This document shows positions 1 to 9,701 of a stretch of DNA of 64,000 bases, piece by piece (position 1 is the stretch's first letter; the number at the start of each line of letters is the position of its first letter). Source of the stretch: Dickeya lacustris (GTDB lineage: Bacteria > Pseudomonadota > Gammaproteobacteria > Enterobacterales > Enterobacteriaceae); the NCBI RefSeq assembly GCF_029635795.1, contig NZ_CP114280.1:1240001-1304000 (forward strand), in the 5' to 3' direction. Position numbers and translations under genes: made by a program. Under the pieces are notes generated by a model. It had not been told where the DNA came from. It saw only the letters and a program-made list of their open reading frames with translations, and did not search any database.

Positions 1-190
1 GACGGTGGTAGAAGGCCTGGTGGGGATCGGCCAGTCAGGTAGTGGTTTTGGTATTGAAGTCGAATTGCGTATTACCATTCCGGGTATGGACAAGGCACAG
101 GCCGAGGCGCTGGTTGAAAAAGCGCATCAGGTTTGCCCTTACTCCAACGCGACTCGCGGCAATATCGACGTGACGTTGACGGTGCTGTAA
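1..190 (+). CDS. ohr: Organic hydroperoxide resistance protein Ohr, C-terminal part
   Basis: Only the last 62 or so codons lie in the window; the reading frame is already open at base 2, so the gene starts upstream. The segment [11 protein letters not shown] near the end is the hallmark of Ohr-type OsmC-superfamily peroxidases and contains the second (resolving) cysteine of the thiol pair; the peroxidatic cysteine would lie in the missing part. Ohr reduces organic hydroperoxides in the cytoplasm using lipoylated proteins as electron donors. The neighbouring OsmC subfamily lacks the Y-S-N-A-T-R-G-N stretch, so Ohr is preferred. A hairpin follows the stop codon. No regulator (OhrR) is visible on this side. 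Confidence 0.85.
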   Translation, partial: TVVEGLVGIGQSGSGFGIEVELRITIPGMDKAQAEALVEKAHQVCPYSNATRGNIDVTLTVL

Positions 191-220
191 GCCGCTGGCG
201 GATAACCCGTTATCGGCAAC

Positions 221-255
221 AACGCCCGGTGATGTTTCAGTACATCCCGGGCGTT
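221..255 (+). terminator. Hairpin, probable terminator of ohr
   Basis: The arms AACGCCCGGTGATGT (221-235) and ACATCCCGGGCGTT (242-255) pair almost perfectly around a short loop and are followed by a modest T-rich stretch. It lies 30 bases after the ohr stop and before the convergent azlD gene, so it probably ends ohr transcription. A second small palindrome, GATAAC-CC-GTTATC (201-214), precedes it. Confidence 0.6.
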
Positions 256-305
256 TGTCTGTCACTGGGTATAGCGTTTTAACGCGCTCGCCGTCTGCCT
301 TCCCG

Positions 306-620
306 CTACAGCAAGCCCAGGCAAAGCAGGTAAAAGACACCCAGACTTGCCACCACCGCCAGCAAGGTCTGGCGAATCCACCAGGCTATCACCACACTGG
401 CGATGGCACCCCATAAATAGGGGTTTTCAGGAAAAGGCCGCAGCGTCTGCTGCTGTAGCAAAATAATCGGGCCGCATATGGCGGTGAGCAGGCACGGGGC
501 TGAGTAGTTGAGCGCTTCGCGCACCAGTGGCGCTAACCGAACCGGGATGCCGGGCTCCAGAAATACCGCGCGATAGCAAAACACCACTAACGCCAACAGC
601 AGTAGTAATCCCCAGCTCAT
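306..620 (-). CDS. azlD: AzlD-family branched-chain amino acid transport subunit
   Basis: A 104-residue, very hydrophobic protein with about four membrane segments, typical of AzlD, the small partner of AzlC in branched-chain amino acid (and analogue) exporters of the LIV-E family. The family motif with a conserved R-x-x-P/L after the first helix and a C-P-x-x-L-T-A-like second helix is visible (YSAPCLLTA). The ATG overlaps the azlC stop by four bases (azlC ends at 617), so the two are translationally coupled. The substrate is inferred from the family; E. coli YgaZ/YgaH (valine export) is the closest functional analogy. Confidence 0.85.
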   Translation of the reverse strand: MSWGLLLLLALVVFCYRAVFLEPGIPVRLAPLVREALNYSAPCLLTAICGPIILLQQQTLRPFPENPYLWGAIASVVIAWWIRQTLLAVVASLGVFYLLCLGLL

Positions 621-1345
621 GCGCTTTCACCTCGCAGTCGTGCGGTCAGAACACAGACCGCCATTCCGCCAAGACCGGCAATCACCAGCGTCCCCTCAAT
701 ATACCAATAGGCCAGCCCCATCGACATAAACAGTGAAAACAGCGTGCCTGTTAGTATCGACAGGCGTTTCACCATCGGGACAATCAGCGTAATGAAAGTG
801 GCAATAATAGAAAAATCAAGGTGGTAGCGTTCAAGATGCGGGATGGCGTTGGCCATCATCACGCCGGCCAGACTGCACAACACCCAGCACAGATAAAACG
901 TCAGGCCCGCGCCGATGAGATACGCCGTCGTCAGGCGGGATTTGGCCGTCACCGTAAGGGCAAACAACTCATCGGTGAGTAAAAAACCCAGCAACAGGCG
1001 ATAACGTGCGTGAAGAGGGGCGATGAATGGCCGTAACGTCAGGCCGTAAATCAGGTGCTGGGCCGTTATCACCATCACCGTTAACAAAATGGTCAGGGTG
1101 CTGCTGCCGGACATCACCAGCCCGAGCGTGACCAGTTGCGCGGCTCCGGCGAAGATAATCGCTGACATTCCCAGCGCTTGCCAGAAAGGTAGCCCGGCTT
1201 GCACCGCCATTGAACCGGCCAGAATGCCCCAGGGGATCACGGACAGGCAAAGCGGCAACATGGCGAGACTGCCGTGCAGAAACCGGCGCGATGCGGAGTC
1301 CGGCGTGTTTTGGTGTAATAACAGATTAAGTGATGAGTCTGGCAT
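617..1345 (-). CDS. azlC: AzlC-family amino acid exporter, large subunit
   Basis: A 242-residue membrane protein with the AzlC signature in the first third (PWGILAGSMAVQAGL, followed by IIFAGAAQLV) and about six to seven predicted membrane segments. It forms the LIV-E type exporter with the downstream AzlD. The start is supported by a near-perfect Shine-Dalgarno sequence, AGGAGGG, five bases ahead of the ATG. An AraC-type regulator gene lies 80 bases upstream on the same strand, so a local regulator-exporter cassette is likely. The exported amino acid cannot be read from the sequence. Confidence 0.88.
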   Translation of the reverse strand: MPDSSLNLLLHQNTPDSASRRFLHGSLAMLPLCLSVIPWGILAGSMAVQAGLPFWQALGMSAIIFAGAAQLVTLGLVMSGSSTLTILLTVMVITAQHLIYGLTLRPFIAPLHARYRLLLGFLLTDELFALTVTAKSRLTTAYLIGAGLTFYLCWVLCSLAGVMMANAIPHLERYHLDFSIIATFITLIVPMVKRLSILTGTLFSLFMSMGLAYWYIEGTLVIAGLGGMAVCVLTARLRGESA

Positions 1346-1425
1346 AACAACCCTCCTTCAGGTTTATTGCCCGAAGGATAGCCACCGGTTGTGCGAGGGT
1401 ATTGAAAGAAATTGCGCGTAGTCGG

Positions 1426-2259
1426 CTATTTAAGGGTGCGGACAAATTCCCCCGGCGTGATGCCGATTGCGCGTTTGAAATGGCGGTTGAAATGGCTTTG
1501 GTCGGAAAAGCCGCAGCGGGAGGCCACGTCTGACAGGCTGACACCGTTAATCAGCAATGAGCGAGCCTGACGCAAGCGCGCCTGAATCAGGTAAGCATGC
1601 GGCGGCATGCCGATGAGTGACTTGAATTGCCGGAGAAAATGCCACGGGCTGAGGCCAGCCATCTGCGCCAGTTGCAGCAGGCTGGTATCTTGCTCCGGGC
1701 ACTCATCAAGCCAGCGCTTTGCGCGCAAAATGGCGGGCGTCGCCTGCGCCAGGGCCCGACCATCTGCTGGCGTCTTGCTATAGCGCATCATCAGCCAGCT
1801 CAGTGAAGAAAACAGCAGCGTCTCTTTGAACAGGCTGTTGTCAGCCTGTGATAGCAAGGTAAAAGCCAGCCGTAACTGGGCTGACAGACCGGGGTCATGC
1901 ACGACGGCATCGGGAAACCAGGGGGTGCTGCCTTGCGGTATGCGCAGGTCACGCGACAGATGGCATAACAATGCCGGTGACGGATAGATAGCGCGATAGG
2001 CCCAGCCGCCAGGAACATCGGCATGGCCGGTGTGAATATCATCGGCATTGACCAGAATAATATCGCCGGTTGGCGCAACATGTTCACCGCCGGTGCGATA
2101 AAAACGCTGCGCCCCTTCTTCAATGACGCCAACGCAGAAATTTTCGTGTGAATGGCGGGCAAAGCGCTGGCGATGGTAGCGAGCTTGCAGCATTTCCAGC
2201 CCGCCCAACTCCTTGAGATGGTGAAACTGCACTTCTTCCCGTGATGAAGACGTTCCCAT
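1426..2259 (-). CDS. AraC-family transcriptional regulator with cupin sensor domain
   Basis: A 277-residue protein: residues about 1-160 look like the AraC cupin (sugar/small-ligand binding) domain with H-x-H-x and the typical E-G-A...G-x-I-x-x-x-x-x-D-D-I-H pattern, and residues about 175-275 are the double helix-turn-helix domain, ending in the family motif GFSDQSHFNRHFKRAIGITPGEF-like segment (second helix-turn-helix). A GGGAGC ribosome binding site precedes the ATG. It lies directly upstream of azlCD in the same orientation, and AraC regulators often sit beside AzlCD/LysE-type exporters, so azlCD is the likely target. Its inducer is unknown. Confidence 0.85.
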   Translation of the reverse strand: MGTSSSREEVQFHHLKELGGLEMLQARYHRQRFARHSHENFCVGVIEEGAQRFYRTGGEHVAPTGDIILVNADDIHTGHADVPGGWAYRAIYPSPALLCHLSRDLRIPQGSTPWFPDAVVHDPGLSAQLRLAFTLLSQADNSLFKETLLFSSLSWLMMRYSKTPADGRALAQATPAILRAKRWLDECPEQDTSLLQLAQMAGLSPWHFLRQFKSLIGMPPHAYLIQARLRQARSLLINGVSLSDVASRCGFSDQSHFNRHFKRAIGITPGEFVRTLK

Positions 2260-2386
2260 ACAGCGCTCCCGACAATGCGTTGGTACAAAATTGCTGTTAT
2301 GCGCATGCGTTATTGCGCCATTCGGCGCGCGCTCAACAGCGTGAAGCCACGTGGTCTTTAACTATACTGGTTTACCCGGCAACGTT

Positions 2387-2461
2387 TTACCTTTGCAGGG
2401 ACTTACCTTTGCAGGGGCTTACCTTGCAGAGCCTTACCCTGTGGAGCCTTACCTTTGAGCC
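2387..2461. repeat. Imperfect 15-16 bp tandem repeat at the 3' end of mnmC
   Basis: Five consecutive units beginning TTACC: 2387-2402 (16 bp, TTACCTTTGCAGGGAC), 2403-2418 (16 bp), 2419-2433 (15 bp), 2434-2448 (15 bp) and a shorter 2449-2461. On the minus strand the 15-bp units encode repeated G-K-A/P-x-Q of MnmC. The extra base in the unit at 2403-2418 shifts the phase and produces the mnmC stop codon; the outermost unit lies just beyond the gene. The pattern suggests slipped-strand duplication. Confidence 0.85.
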
Positions 2462-4457
2462 ATTTTCTCACCCAAAAGCGGTGCGGGTGCAACGCCGCCA
2501 GCGTGCTGGCGTCCAGCGGTAAGGGTTCCGAGAAAATCTGTGATGCCAGAATCTCCGCCGCCAGCGGCGCAGAACACAGGCCGCGTGACCCTAATGCGCC
2601 AATCAGGTACAGGTTTGGCCATGCCGGGGCGTTTGCCACCTCAACGCCTGCATCACGCTGGGCGGGCAGGTCTTGATAGCTGGCCTCGGTTTGTGCGTAA
2701 TCCGGTGCCTGACCAATAAGCGGCAGGTGATCGCGTATAGCACAGCGCACGCCACAGCGCGCTTGCTGCGCGCTAATATCAATCCCGGCAGTCCACTGGC
2801 TATCAGGCAGGCAGTCTATCAACCGCTGGCGATTTTGCTGTTGATCCGTGTCGCGATAATCGGTGGCGGTATCACCCCGGTGATAGCTGGCACCGATACA
2901 ATGCGTGTGATGGCGCGGGCTGGCGGGTGTCAGGTAGCCGTCGTAACACAATACCTGGCGCAGTGGCGATAAGGCAGCGGTTTCAGGTACATGGCTGACC
3001 TGCCCGCGCACCGCATAGGTGGGAAGCTGGCGGGTTTGCGCCCAGCGCGTTATCTGGTGGCCATTGGCTAACACCACCGTGGCATGACGAGTGACCGTGT
3101 CGTTGTCCTGTGTCAATAACCAGCCGTCATCGCTGGCATCCAGTGTGACAATCGGCGTGGATAGGTGGGCCTGAAGCCCCTGCTGGCAGGCGAGCGCCAG
3201 CGCTGAGGCGCACAATTCTGCCGGACATAGCCAGCCGCCTGCCGGATAAACCACGCCAGCGCTCTGGAGCTCGATACCACAGTGCGCGCTTAACTGCGCA
3301 CTGTCGGCCGGGTAAACCAGCGACGACGGCCAGTTGCCCGCCAGAATCTGGGCGATTTTGCGCGCGCTTTTGTCATCAAAGGCTAATTGGCTCACGCCGC
3401 ACCAGTCATGCTCGAACACGACGCCTTGGGCACTGAGCGCATCATAATAGCGGCGGGCAAAATCAAACGCGGTGGCAAAAAAGCCAGACAGCGCATCGTG
3501 ACGGTCATTGAGCAACGGGTAGAGTGCGCCTTGCCGGTTGCCTGATGCGCCCTGACCGACGTTATCATCGCTGCAATACAGCGTGACGCGGGCTCCGCGC
3601 CTGAGCAGTGCCAGCGCGGTGAGCACAGCGGCAATCCCGCCGCCGATAACCGCAATGTCCTGCGGCTGGCTGGCGGGCTCACGGGCATACCAGGGGGCGG
3701 GATGTGCGGCGTCCACGCCGGGGCGCACGGTGCCGCATAACATTTCTCGCTTCTGCCCAAATCCTTTGCTTTTTCTGACCTCGAAACCGGCCTGTTGCAA
3801 CCCGCGACGCACAAATCCGGCGGCGGTGAAGGTAGCAAACGTACCGCCGGGGCGACATAGCCGCACCATCGCCTCAAAAAGCGTGTCAGACCACATATCC
3901 GGGTTTTTAGCCGGGGCAAACCCGTCGAGAAACCAGGCATCAATACGCCGGTTTAGGCTGGGGTCGAGCGTTGGCAGCAGCGCATTGACATCGCCAAACC
4001 AGATATCCAGCGTGATGCGCCCGCGCGCCAGAATCAGCCGATGGCAGCCCGGCAGCGGCTGTGGCCATTGCTGGCGCAATTCTTCGGCCTCAGCCGACAG
4101 CATCGGCCACTGTGCGTGTGCCGCCGCCAGATCGCGCTGGCACAGCGGGAATTTTTCAAAGCTGATGAAATGCAGGCGTTGCAGGCTGGCGTCCGGCTGT
4201 TGCTGGTGAAAGTGATCAAAGGCCTGCCATAACGTCAGGAAATTCAATCCGGTGCCAAAACCTGTTTCCGCCACGGTGAAAACGGCGGCGTCATGATGGA
4301 TGAAGCGCTCAGGAATCTGATTGCCTTGCAGGAAGACATAGCGGGTTTCCGCCATACCATCCTGATTGGAGAAATAAACGTCATCAAACTGTTGCGATAC
4401 AGGTGTACCCTGAGCGTTCCAGCTCAGTGCGGCATGCTGGATAGAGGGGGTTGTCAC
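2403..4457 (-). CDS. mnmC: Bifunctional tRNA mnm5s2U34 methyltransferase / FAD-dependent cmnm5s2U34 oxidoreductase
   Basis: A 684-residue protein matching the MnmC family along its length (usual length about 660-670). The N-terminal SAM-dependent methyltransferase domain (about residues 1-245) shows [18 protein letters not shown] and the DUF752 motif [17 protein letters not shown]. The C-terminal FAD oxidoreductase domain begins near residue 265 with the dinucleotide motif [18 protein letters not shown]. The enzyme completes 5-methylaminomethyl-2-thiouridine at the wobble position of several tRNAs. The start codon is GTG. It is divergent from fabB, the same arrangement as in E. coli. The last 15 or so residues are a repeat-derived tail ([15 protein letters not shown]) not usual in the family. 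Confidence 0.95.
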   Translation of the reverse strand: MTTPSIQHAALSWNAQGTPVSQQFDDVYFSNQDGMAETRYVFLQGNQIPERFIHHDAAVFTVAETGFGTGLNFLTLWQAFDHFHQQQPDASLQRLHFISFEKFPLCQRDLAAAHAQWPMLSAEAEELRQQWPQPLPGCHRLILARGRITLDIWFGDVNALLPTLDPSLNRRIDAWFLDGFAPAKNPDMWSDTLFEAMVRLCRPGGTFATFTAAGFVRRGLQQAGFEVRKSKGFGQKREMLCGTVRPGVDAAHPAPWYAREPASQPQDIAVIGGGIAAVLTALALLRRGARVTLYCSDDNVGQGASGNRQGALYPLLNDRHDALSGFFATAFDFARRYYDALSAQGVVFEHDWCGVSQLAFDDKSARKIAQILAGNWPSSLVYPADSAQLSAHCGIELQSAGVVYPAGGWLCPAELCASALALACQQGLQAHLSTPIVTLDASDDGWLLTQDNDTVTRHATVVLANGHQITRWAQTRQLPTYAVRGQVSHVPETAALSPLRQVLCYDGYLTPASPRHHTHCIGASYHRGDTATDYRDTDQQQNRQRLIDCLPDSQWTAGIDISAQQARCGVRCAIRDHLPLIGQAPDYAQTEASYQDLPAQRDAGVEVANAPAWPNLYLIGALGSRGLCSAPLAAEILASQIFSEPLPLDASTLAALHPHRFWVRKWLKGKAPQGKALQGKPLQR

Positions 4458-4533
4458 GGCAAATAACTCATTATTCAGGCGGTGGCGCGATTTTAGCGGG
4501 CGGTTTATTAAGTCGCAAATTTGAGAAAAGTTA

Positions 4534-4550
4534 GTCTGATCGGACTTGTT
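4534..4550 (+). promoter_or_regulatory. Probable FadR activator site of fabB
   Basis: The sequence TCTGATCGGACTTGTT resembles the FadR-binding sites known upstream of fabA/fabB in E. coli, and sits immediately beside a FabR-like palindrome and the probable -35 element. FadR activates these genes when acyl-CoA is low. Recognition is by eye against remembered sites. Confidence 0.6.
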
Positions 4551-4574
4551 CAGCTTACATCTGTACGCTAAAGT
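4546..4574 (+). promoter_or_regulatory. fabB promoter with FabR operator
   Basis: A probable -35 TTGTTC (4546-4551), a 17-base spacer and a -10 TAAAGT (4569-4574). The spacer is occupied by the palindrome AGCTTACATCTGTACGCT (4552-4569), which closely matches the FabR operator of E. coli fabA/fabB (AGCGTACA..TGTACGCT type). FabR represses unsaturated fatty acid synthesis genes in response to membrane acyl composition. The promoter is about 45 bases ahead of the fabB ATG. Confidence 0.7.
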
Positions 4575-4616
4575 GCGGTGCTAAATACAACGTCTACAAG
4601 CGCAATGAGGTATTGA

Positions 4617-5837
4617 ATGAAACGTGCGGTGATTACGGGTCTGGGGATCCTGTCCAGTATCGGTAATAACAAAGAGGAAGTGCTGGCATCCCTGCGTGAA
4701 GGGCGCTCAGGCATTACTTTCTCTGAAGAGCTGAAAGATTCCGGTATGCGTAGCCACGTCTGGGGTAACGTTAAGCTGGATACGGCAGGTCTGATTGAAC
4801 GTAAAGTAGTACGTTTCATGAGCGATGCCTCTATCTACGCGTATCTGTGTATGGAAGAAGCGGTCAAAGATTCCGGTCTGCCGGAAGAGACATACCAGAA
4901 CAACCCGCGCGTTGGGTTGATTGTCGGCTCTGGTGGCGGCTCTCCGCGTTTTCAGGTGTTTGGCGCTGATGCGATGCGCAGTCCGCGCGGCCTGAAAGCC
5001 GTCGGCCCCTATGTGGTGACAAAAGCGATGGCGTCCGGTGTGTCTGCCTGTCTGGCGACACCGTTCAAAATTCATGGTGTTAACTACTCCATCAGTTCAG
5101 CGTGCGCAACCTCTGCACACTGTATCGGTAACGCGGTTGAACAGATTCAGATGGGCAAACAGGACATCGTGTTTGCCGGTGGCGGCGAAGAGCTGTGCTG
5201 GGAGCTGGCGTGCGAGTTTGATGCAATGGGCGCGTTATCGACCAAATACAACGACACGCCAGAGCGCGCTTCCCGTACCTATGATGCCGATCGCGACGGT
5301 TTCGTCATCGCAGGCGGCGGCGGTATGGTGGTGGTGGAAGAGCTGGAGCACGCGCTGGCGCGCGGTGCGCACATCTACGCAGAAGTGGTCGGCTATGGCG
5401 CGACCTCTGATGGCGCGGATATGGTGGCACCGTCAGGCGAAGGCGCGGTGCGCTGCATGAAGCTGGCGCTGCAAGACGTGGATACGCCGGTTGATTACAT
5501 CAACACCCACGGCACCTCAACGCCGGTCGGTGACGTAAAAGAGCTGTGGGCGATTCGTCAGGTGTTTGGCGACAACGTTCCGCCTATCTCTTCCACCAAG
5601 GCGATGACCGGTCACTCACTTGGCGCAGCCGGTGTGCAGGAAGCGATTTACTCGCTGCTGATGCTGGAGCATGGCTTCATTGCACCGAGCATCAACGTCG
5701 AGACACTCGACGAGCAAGCCGTGGGCATGAACGTGGTGACGGAGCCGACCGAGCGCGAGCTGACGACAGTGATGTCCAACGGCTTTGGTTTTGGCGGCAC
5801 CAACGCCGTGCTGGTGATGCGTAAATACGCGCAGTAA
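4617..5837 (+). CDS. fabB: 3-oxoacyl-[acyl-carrier-protein] synthase I
   Basis: A 406-residue KAS I enzyme, the family's exact length. It carries out the condensation of acyl-ACP with malonyl-ACP and is essential for the unsaturated branch of fatty acid synthesis. The nucleophile Cys163 is seen in [10 protein letters not shown], and the two catalytic histidines in [11 protein letters not shown] and [12 protein letters not shown]; the C-terminal FGFGGTNA is also present. The start follows the FabR/FadR-controlled promoter, and a strong terminator lies 30 bases beyond the stop. Its neighbours mnmC (divergent) and flk/pdxB match E. coli order, except that the transporter yfcJ is absent. Confidence 0.97.
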   Translation: MKRAVITGLGILSSIGNNKEEVLASLREGRSGITFSEELKDSGMRSHVWGNVKLDTAGLIERKVVRFMSDASIYAYLCMEEAVKDSGLPEETYQNNPRVGLIVGSGGGSPRFQVFGADAMRSPRGLKAVGPYVVTKAMASGVSACLATPFKIHGVNYSISSACATSAHCIGNAVEQIQMGKQDIVFAGGGEELCWELACEFDAMGALSTKYNDTPERASRTYDADRDGFVIAGGGGMVVVEELEHALARGAHIYAEVVGYGATSDGADMVAPSGEGAVRCMKLALQDVDTPVDYINTHGTSTPVGDVKELWAIRQVFGDNVPPISSTKAMTGHSLGAAGVQEAIYSLLMLEHGFIAPSINVETLDEQAVGMNVVTEPTERELTTVMSNGFGFGGTNAVLVMRKYAQ

Positions 5838-5865
5838 AAAAAACACGACTCAGCTGAATTATCAG

Positions 5866-5895
5866 AATACCGGAGCCCGGCTCCGGTATTTTTTT
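5866..5895. terminator. Rho-independent terminator between fabB and flk
   Basis: Perfect 11-base arms AATACCGGAGC (5866-5876) and GCTCCGGTATT (5880-5890) with a three-base loop, followed by seven or more T residues. It ends fabB; the A-rich left flank means it may also act for the convergent flk gene. Confidence 0.85.
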
Positions 5896-5946
5896 GCCCT
5901 GGTATCAGCCATTCCTCTCGTTATTCCCCCTCGTTACTCCCCTTTT

Positions 5947-7230
5947 TTACAGCACTATCCACAGCAGCAACGCGACCACCAATAGGGCCGTGAGCGCCAG
6001 ACCAATCGGTTTGGTGACAAATTTCTGCCATTCGAACGGCAATGCAGCAATGATTGGGTTGATGAACGGCTGGGCGGGCGTTGTGGCTGTCTCCTGAAGC
6101 GCCTGCAGGCGTCGGCGGTAGAGAAAAGTGACAACCTCGGTGATTTGCGCTGGCGTCAGCGGCGTTGGTGGCGTGATGTTCAGGGTGCGGGCGACGTCTT
6201 GCAACAGTTGCTGCTCCTGAAAGTCGGCCGGGTGTTTTAGCGCGGCCTGCACGGTGTGCAGCGTTTGTGGCGCATGTTGTTGTAATAGAAAACTCTGGGT
6301 CGTCAAAAACTGGCTCAATGTCTGAAAGTTTTTGGCAGGGATAGGCTCACCGGTTTTTAATCCCTGCATCGTCATTAACGTTTGCCAGACTTTTGCCGGT
6401 GATTCGCCCGTAAGCGCTACCAGCCGCGCTACCTGCTGGTTGAGCAGGTTATGTTCAGCAGGCATTAAGAACCGGCCAGATGTCGCGCTCTGTGTACTAT
6501 AGCGTGCCTCTGGCAGGGCGCTGTTTTGTCGCCCTGCTGCCAGTTGTTGCAGGTTTTGCGGCAACGGCGGCGGGAGTGGCGAGGCGCTTTGCGCTCCGGC
6601 GGGCGTAGCCGCGTTTGTGAGCGTTTCAAGCGGGAGTCGCGGGTTTACGCCGCCGGTATTGCCCGTGAGCGCGGTGCGCGAATCGGTAAGCGGTGTGCCG
6701 GAAAGCCGTGAGTCAGAAAGTAGTGAGCTAGAAAGTAGCGTATTAGAAAGTGGCGTGCCGGCCTGCGGTAATGAGCCGTTTTGTAATAACGTCACCACCA
6801 GTTTGAGTTGCGAGGGCGTTAGCGAACTGAGAACCGTATGGCCGAACTGCTGGCGGATAAAGTCGCTGGCGGCCTGTCGGTTATTTCCCTGCGCCAATAA
6901 CCCGGTAAGCTGTTGTAACAGTTGCCGGGTATCCTGAGCGCTCTGTACGCTGGCTAACCGACTCTGTAACCCTTGTTCGGCGGCGGCAAACTGATTGGCC
7001 GAGAGCTCGGCATTGTTTTTGGCCCCTAACTCTGCCCGCACTGTCGCCCAAATTTCAGCCGGGTTGGCACCGCTCTGCGCCGCGACCTGCATCACCAGTT
7101 TTTCCAGTGCGGTACGCTGTACCAGCGTCAGCGGCGCGTCCTCGGGTGGCGCTGCGGTTTTTGTCAGCGCGTTATCCAGCGCTTTTTCTGTGCCAGGTGG
7201 GGGACTGCCGGTATTACCGATAGGTTGCAT
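5947..7230 (-). CDS. flk: Flagellar biosynthesis regulator Flk homologue
   Basis: A 427-residue protein rich in Q, T, S and P, with a single membrane segment at the very C-terminus (about the last 22 residues, IGLALTALLVVALLLWIVL). This tail-anchored layout and the position between fabB and pdxB match Flk, which in Salmonella couples flagellar ring assembly to the FlgM/rod-length checkpoint and prevents premature FlgM secretion. I chose the ATG at 7230, 19 codons inside the longest frame, because AAGGA lies eight bases ahead of it and the upstream residues are basic and unlike the family. The central 150-200 region contains S-L-L-S-D-S-R type low-complexity repeats. The assignment rests on synteny plus topology. 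Confidence 0.75.
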   Translation of the reverse strand: MQPIGNTGSPPPGTEKALDNALTKTAAPPEDAPLTLVQRTALEKLVMQVAAQSGANPAEIWATVRAELGAKNNAELSANQFAAAEQGLQSRLASVQSAQDTRQLLQQLTGLLAQGNNRQAASDFIRQQFGHTVLSSLTPSQLKLVVTLLQNGSLPQAGTPLSNTLLSSSLLSDSRLSGTPLTDSRTALTGNTGGVNPRLPLETLTNAATPAGAQSASPLPPPLPQNLQQLAAGRQNSALPEARYSTQSATSGRFLMPAEHNLLNQQVARLVALTGESPAKVWQTLMTMQGLKTGEPIPAKNFQTLSQFLTTQSFLLQQHAPQTLHTVQAALKHPADFQEQQLLQDVARTLNITPPTPLTPAQITEVVTFLYRRRLQALQETATTPAQPFINPIIAALPFEWQKFVTKPIGLALTALLVVALLLWIVL

Positions 7231-7469
7231 GCGGTGATCCTTTACAAGAGATCGTGACCACGACCGTCTCTGGCGCGGCGATGGCATCGCGCACGGGCCT
7301 GATAGAACGGAACATATTTGCCATCGTATTTGCCATCATAGCAATGGCGTCAGGCTACGGGTAGTCATAGTCAGTGTTACCGCAAGACGCTTTGTGGCAG
7401 AATAACCGCCCCCTTTTTATTTTATTGCAGCGCGGTGGGTATCGCTTGCGCGCTATCAGGAATGCGAAC

Positions 7470-8609
7470 GTGAAAATCCTCGTTGATGAAAATATGCCTT
7501 ATGCTCAGGCGTTGTTTAGCCGACTGGGCGACGTGACCGCCGTGCCGGGGCGACCGATTCCAATGCAGGCGTTGAGCGGTGCCGATGCGCTGATGGTGCG
7601 TTCTGTGACCAAGGTCAACGCTGAACTGCTGGCGGGGCAGTCGGTTAAATTCGTCGGTACGGCAACGGCGGGAACCGATCATGTGGATGAGGCGTTTCTG
7701 CGTCAGCAAGGCATTGGTTTTTCCGCTGCGCCCGGCTGCAATGCGATTGCCGTTGTGGAGTATGTTTTTTCTGCGCTGCTGATGCTGGCGGAGCGCGATG
7801 GCTTTGCATTGACCGATCGCACCGTTGGCATTGTCGGGGTCGGTAATGTCGGCTCGCGCCTCAATGATAGGCTGACTGCATTGGGGGTGCGCACGCTGTT
7901 ATGCGATCCGCCACGGGCAGATAGTGGCGAGCCGGGGCCGTTTTTACCGCTGGATGAGGTTGTGGCGCGCGCGGATGTCTTAACCTTCCACACTCCGTTA
8001 CTCAAAGAAGGCCCTTATGCAACCTGGCACTGTGTGGACGAGCAGATGCTCTCTCGCCTAAAAGAGGGGACGATTCTGATTAACGCCTGCCGGGGCCCGG
8101 TGGTCGATAATGCCGCGCTGCTGCGCGTCTTGCAGCAACAGAAAAACATCAGCGTGGTACTGGATGTGTGGGAGCCGGAACCTGCATTATCGGTGGAATT
8201 GCTGGCGCGTGTTGATATCGGCACCGCGCACATTGCCGGGTATACGCTGGAGGGCAAAGCGCGCGGCACGACCCAGGTGTTTGAAGCCTGGAGCCAGTTT
8301 ATTGGTCAGCCGCAGCAGGTGGCGCTCTCGTCACTGTTGCCCGAGCCTGAGATTGCCACCGTGCGCCTGACGGTGCCGCTGGATGAGCACCAACTCAAAC
8401 GTCTGGTGCATCTGGTGTATGATGTGCGCCGCGATGATGCCTTGCTGCGCCAGGTAGCCCATCTGCCCGGTGAGTTTGACCGTTTGCGCAAGAATTATCA
8501 GGAGCGGCGTGAGTGGTCGTCACTGCATGTCGTCTGTGCAGATGCCATCAGCGCGGAACGCTTAAACCGCTTAGGGTTTTTAGCCTCGGTGCATGCACCA
8601 TCTGCGTAA
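7470..8609 (+). CDS. pdxB: Erythronate-4-phosphate dehydrogenase
   Basis: A 379-residue NAD-dependent D-2-hydroxyacid dehydrogenase of the pyridoxal phosphate pathway, oxidising 4-phosphoerythronate. Visible features are the Rossmann motif GIVGVGNVG, the catalytic region [12 protein letters not shown] and LDVWEPEP, and the conserved C-terminal dimerisation domain ([13 protein letters not shown]). The start is GTG at 7470 ([12 protein letters not shown] in the family), 32 codons inside the longest frame; a CAGG element lies about ten bases before it. It is the first gene of the pdxB-usg-truA-dedA run, as in E. coli. Confidence 0.95.
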   Translation: MKILVDENMPYAQALFSRLGDVTAVPGRPIPMQALSGADALMVRSVTKVNAELLAGQSVKFVGTATAGTDHVDEAFLRQQGIGFSAAPGCNAIAVVEYVFSALLMLAERDGFALTDRTVGIVGVGNVGSRLNDRLTALGVRTLLCDPPRADSGEPGPFLPLDEVVARADVLTFHTPLLKEGPYATWHCVDEQMLSRLKEGTILINACRGPVVDNAALLRVLQQQKNISVVLDVWEPEPALSVELLARVDIGTAHIAGYTLEGKARGTTQVFEAWSQFIGQPQQVALSSLLPEPEIATVRLTVPLDEHQLKRLVHLVYDVRRDDALLRQVAHLPGEFDRLRKNYQERREWSSLHVVCADAISAERLNRLGFLASVHAPSA

Positions 8610-8690
8610 GCACATATTCATCCACATTCGTCGGACGGCATTGTGCTGGTCTGGACGGGTCTATTTATTCTTGTTGGAGAGAACGATTAC

Positions 8691-9701
8691 ATGTCGAATG
8701 GCTGGAATGTCGCTGTGCTGGGCGCGACCGGTGCTGTTGGCGCCGCATTGCTAGAGCTATTGCAGGAGCGTGAGTTTCCCGTTGGTGAGCTGTATGCGCT
8801 GGCCAGTGAAAACAGTGCGGGTGAAACCTTGCGTTTCAACGGCCGTTCAGTGCGGGTGGAGAGCGCGGAGACGTTTGACTGGTCACAGGCGCAGTTGGCT
8901 TTTTTTGTTGCCGGTATCGATGCCAGCGCCCGCTATGCTGAAGAGGCGGGCAATGCCGGATGCCTTGTGTTGGATAGCAGCGGCCTGTTTGCGCTGGAGC
9001 CCGATGTCCCGTTGGTGGTGCCGGGCGTCAACGCGCATGCGCTGGCGGATTACCGTAATCGCAATATCGTCGCGGTGGCTGACAGCCTGACCAGTCAACT
9101 ATTGATGGCGATTAAACCATTAACCGAGCAGGCTGGACTGGCGCGTTTGCACGTTACTAGCCTGTTGTCAGTCTCTGCGCATGGTAAAGCCGCTGTGGAT
9201 GATTTGGCCGGGCAGAGTGCGCGTTTACTCAATGGTATTCCTGCTGAACCGGGACTATTCCCGAAACAACTGGCGTTTAACCTTCTGCCGCTATTGGCTG
9301 ACGGCGAAGGCAGCGTGCGTGAAGAGCGACGCTTGGTTGAGCAGGTGCGCAAAGTGTTACAGGACGAAGGGTTGCCGATATCGGTTAGTTGTGTTCAGTC
9401 GCCGGTGTTCTACGGCCATGCTCAGGTGGTGCATCTGGAGGCTTTGCGCCCGCTGTCAGCGGATGAAGCGCGTGACGTGCTGGCGCAGGCCGACGATATC
9501 GTCCTGAGTGACGACGGGGATTACCCGACACAGGTTGACGATGCCTCTGGCAATGTTCAACTGAGCATCGGTTGCCTGCGTAATGATTATGGCATACCTG
9601 AATTGCTGCAATTTTGGTCGGTCGCAGACAATATCCGCTTTGGCGGAGCGCTGATGGCCGTCGCGGTTGCGGAACGGCTGTTAGAGGAGTATTTCGGCTA
9701 A
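8691..9701 (+). CDS. usg: USG-1 protein, aspartate-semialdehyde dehydrogenase-like
   Basis: A 336-residue protein of the aspartate-semialdehyde dehydrogenase fold, with the N-terminal nucleotide motif [18 protein letters not shown]. Where true dehydrogenases have the nucleophilic cysteine (N-C-T/S-T), this protein reads [10 protein letters not shown], so it probably lacks that activity, as is known for E. coli USG-1, whose function is unclear. The ATG at 8691 is preceded by TTGGAGAG; the longest frame starts 16 codons earlier without support. It overlaps the truA start by one base (TAATG), showing translational coupling. Confidence 0.9.
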   Translation: MSNGWNVAVLGATGAVGAALLELLQEREFPVGELYALASENSAGETLRFNGRSVRVESAETFDWSQAQLAFFVAGIDASARYAEEAGNAGCLVLDSSGLFALEPDVPLVVPGVNAHALADYRNRNIVAVADSLTSQLLMAIKPLTEQAGLARLHVTSLLSVSAHGKAAVDDLAGQSARLLNGIPAEPGLFPKQLAFNLLPLLADGEGSVREERRLVEQVRKVLQDEGLPISVSCVQSPVFYGHAQVVHLEALRPLSADEARDVLAQADDIVLSDDGDYPTQVDDASGNVQLSIGCLRNDYGIPELLQFWSVADNIRFGGALMAVAVAERLLEEYFG

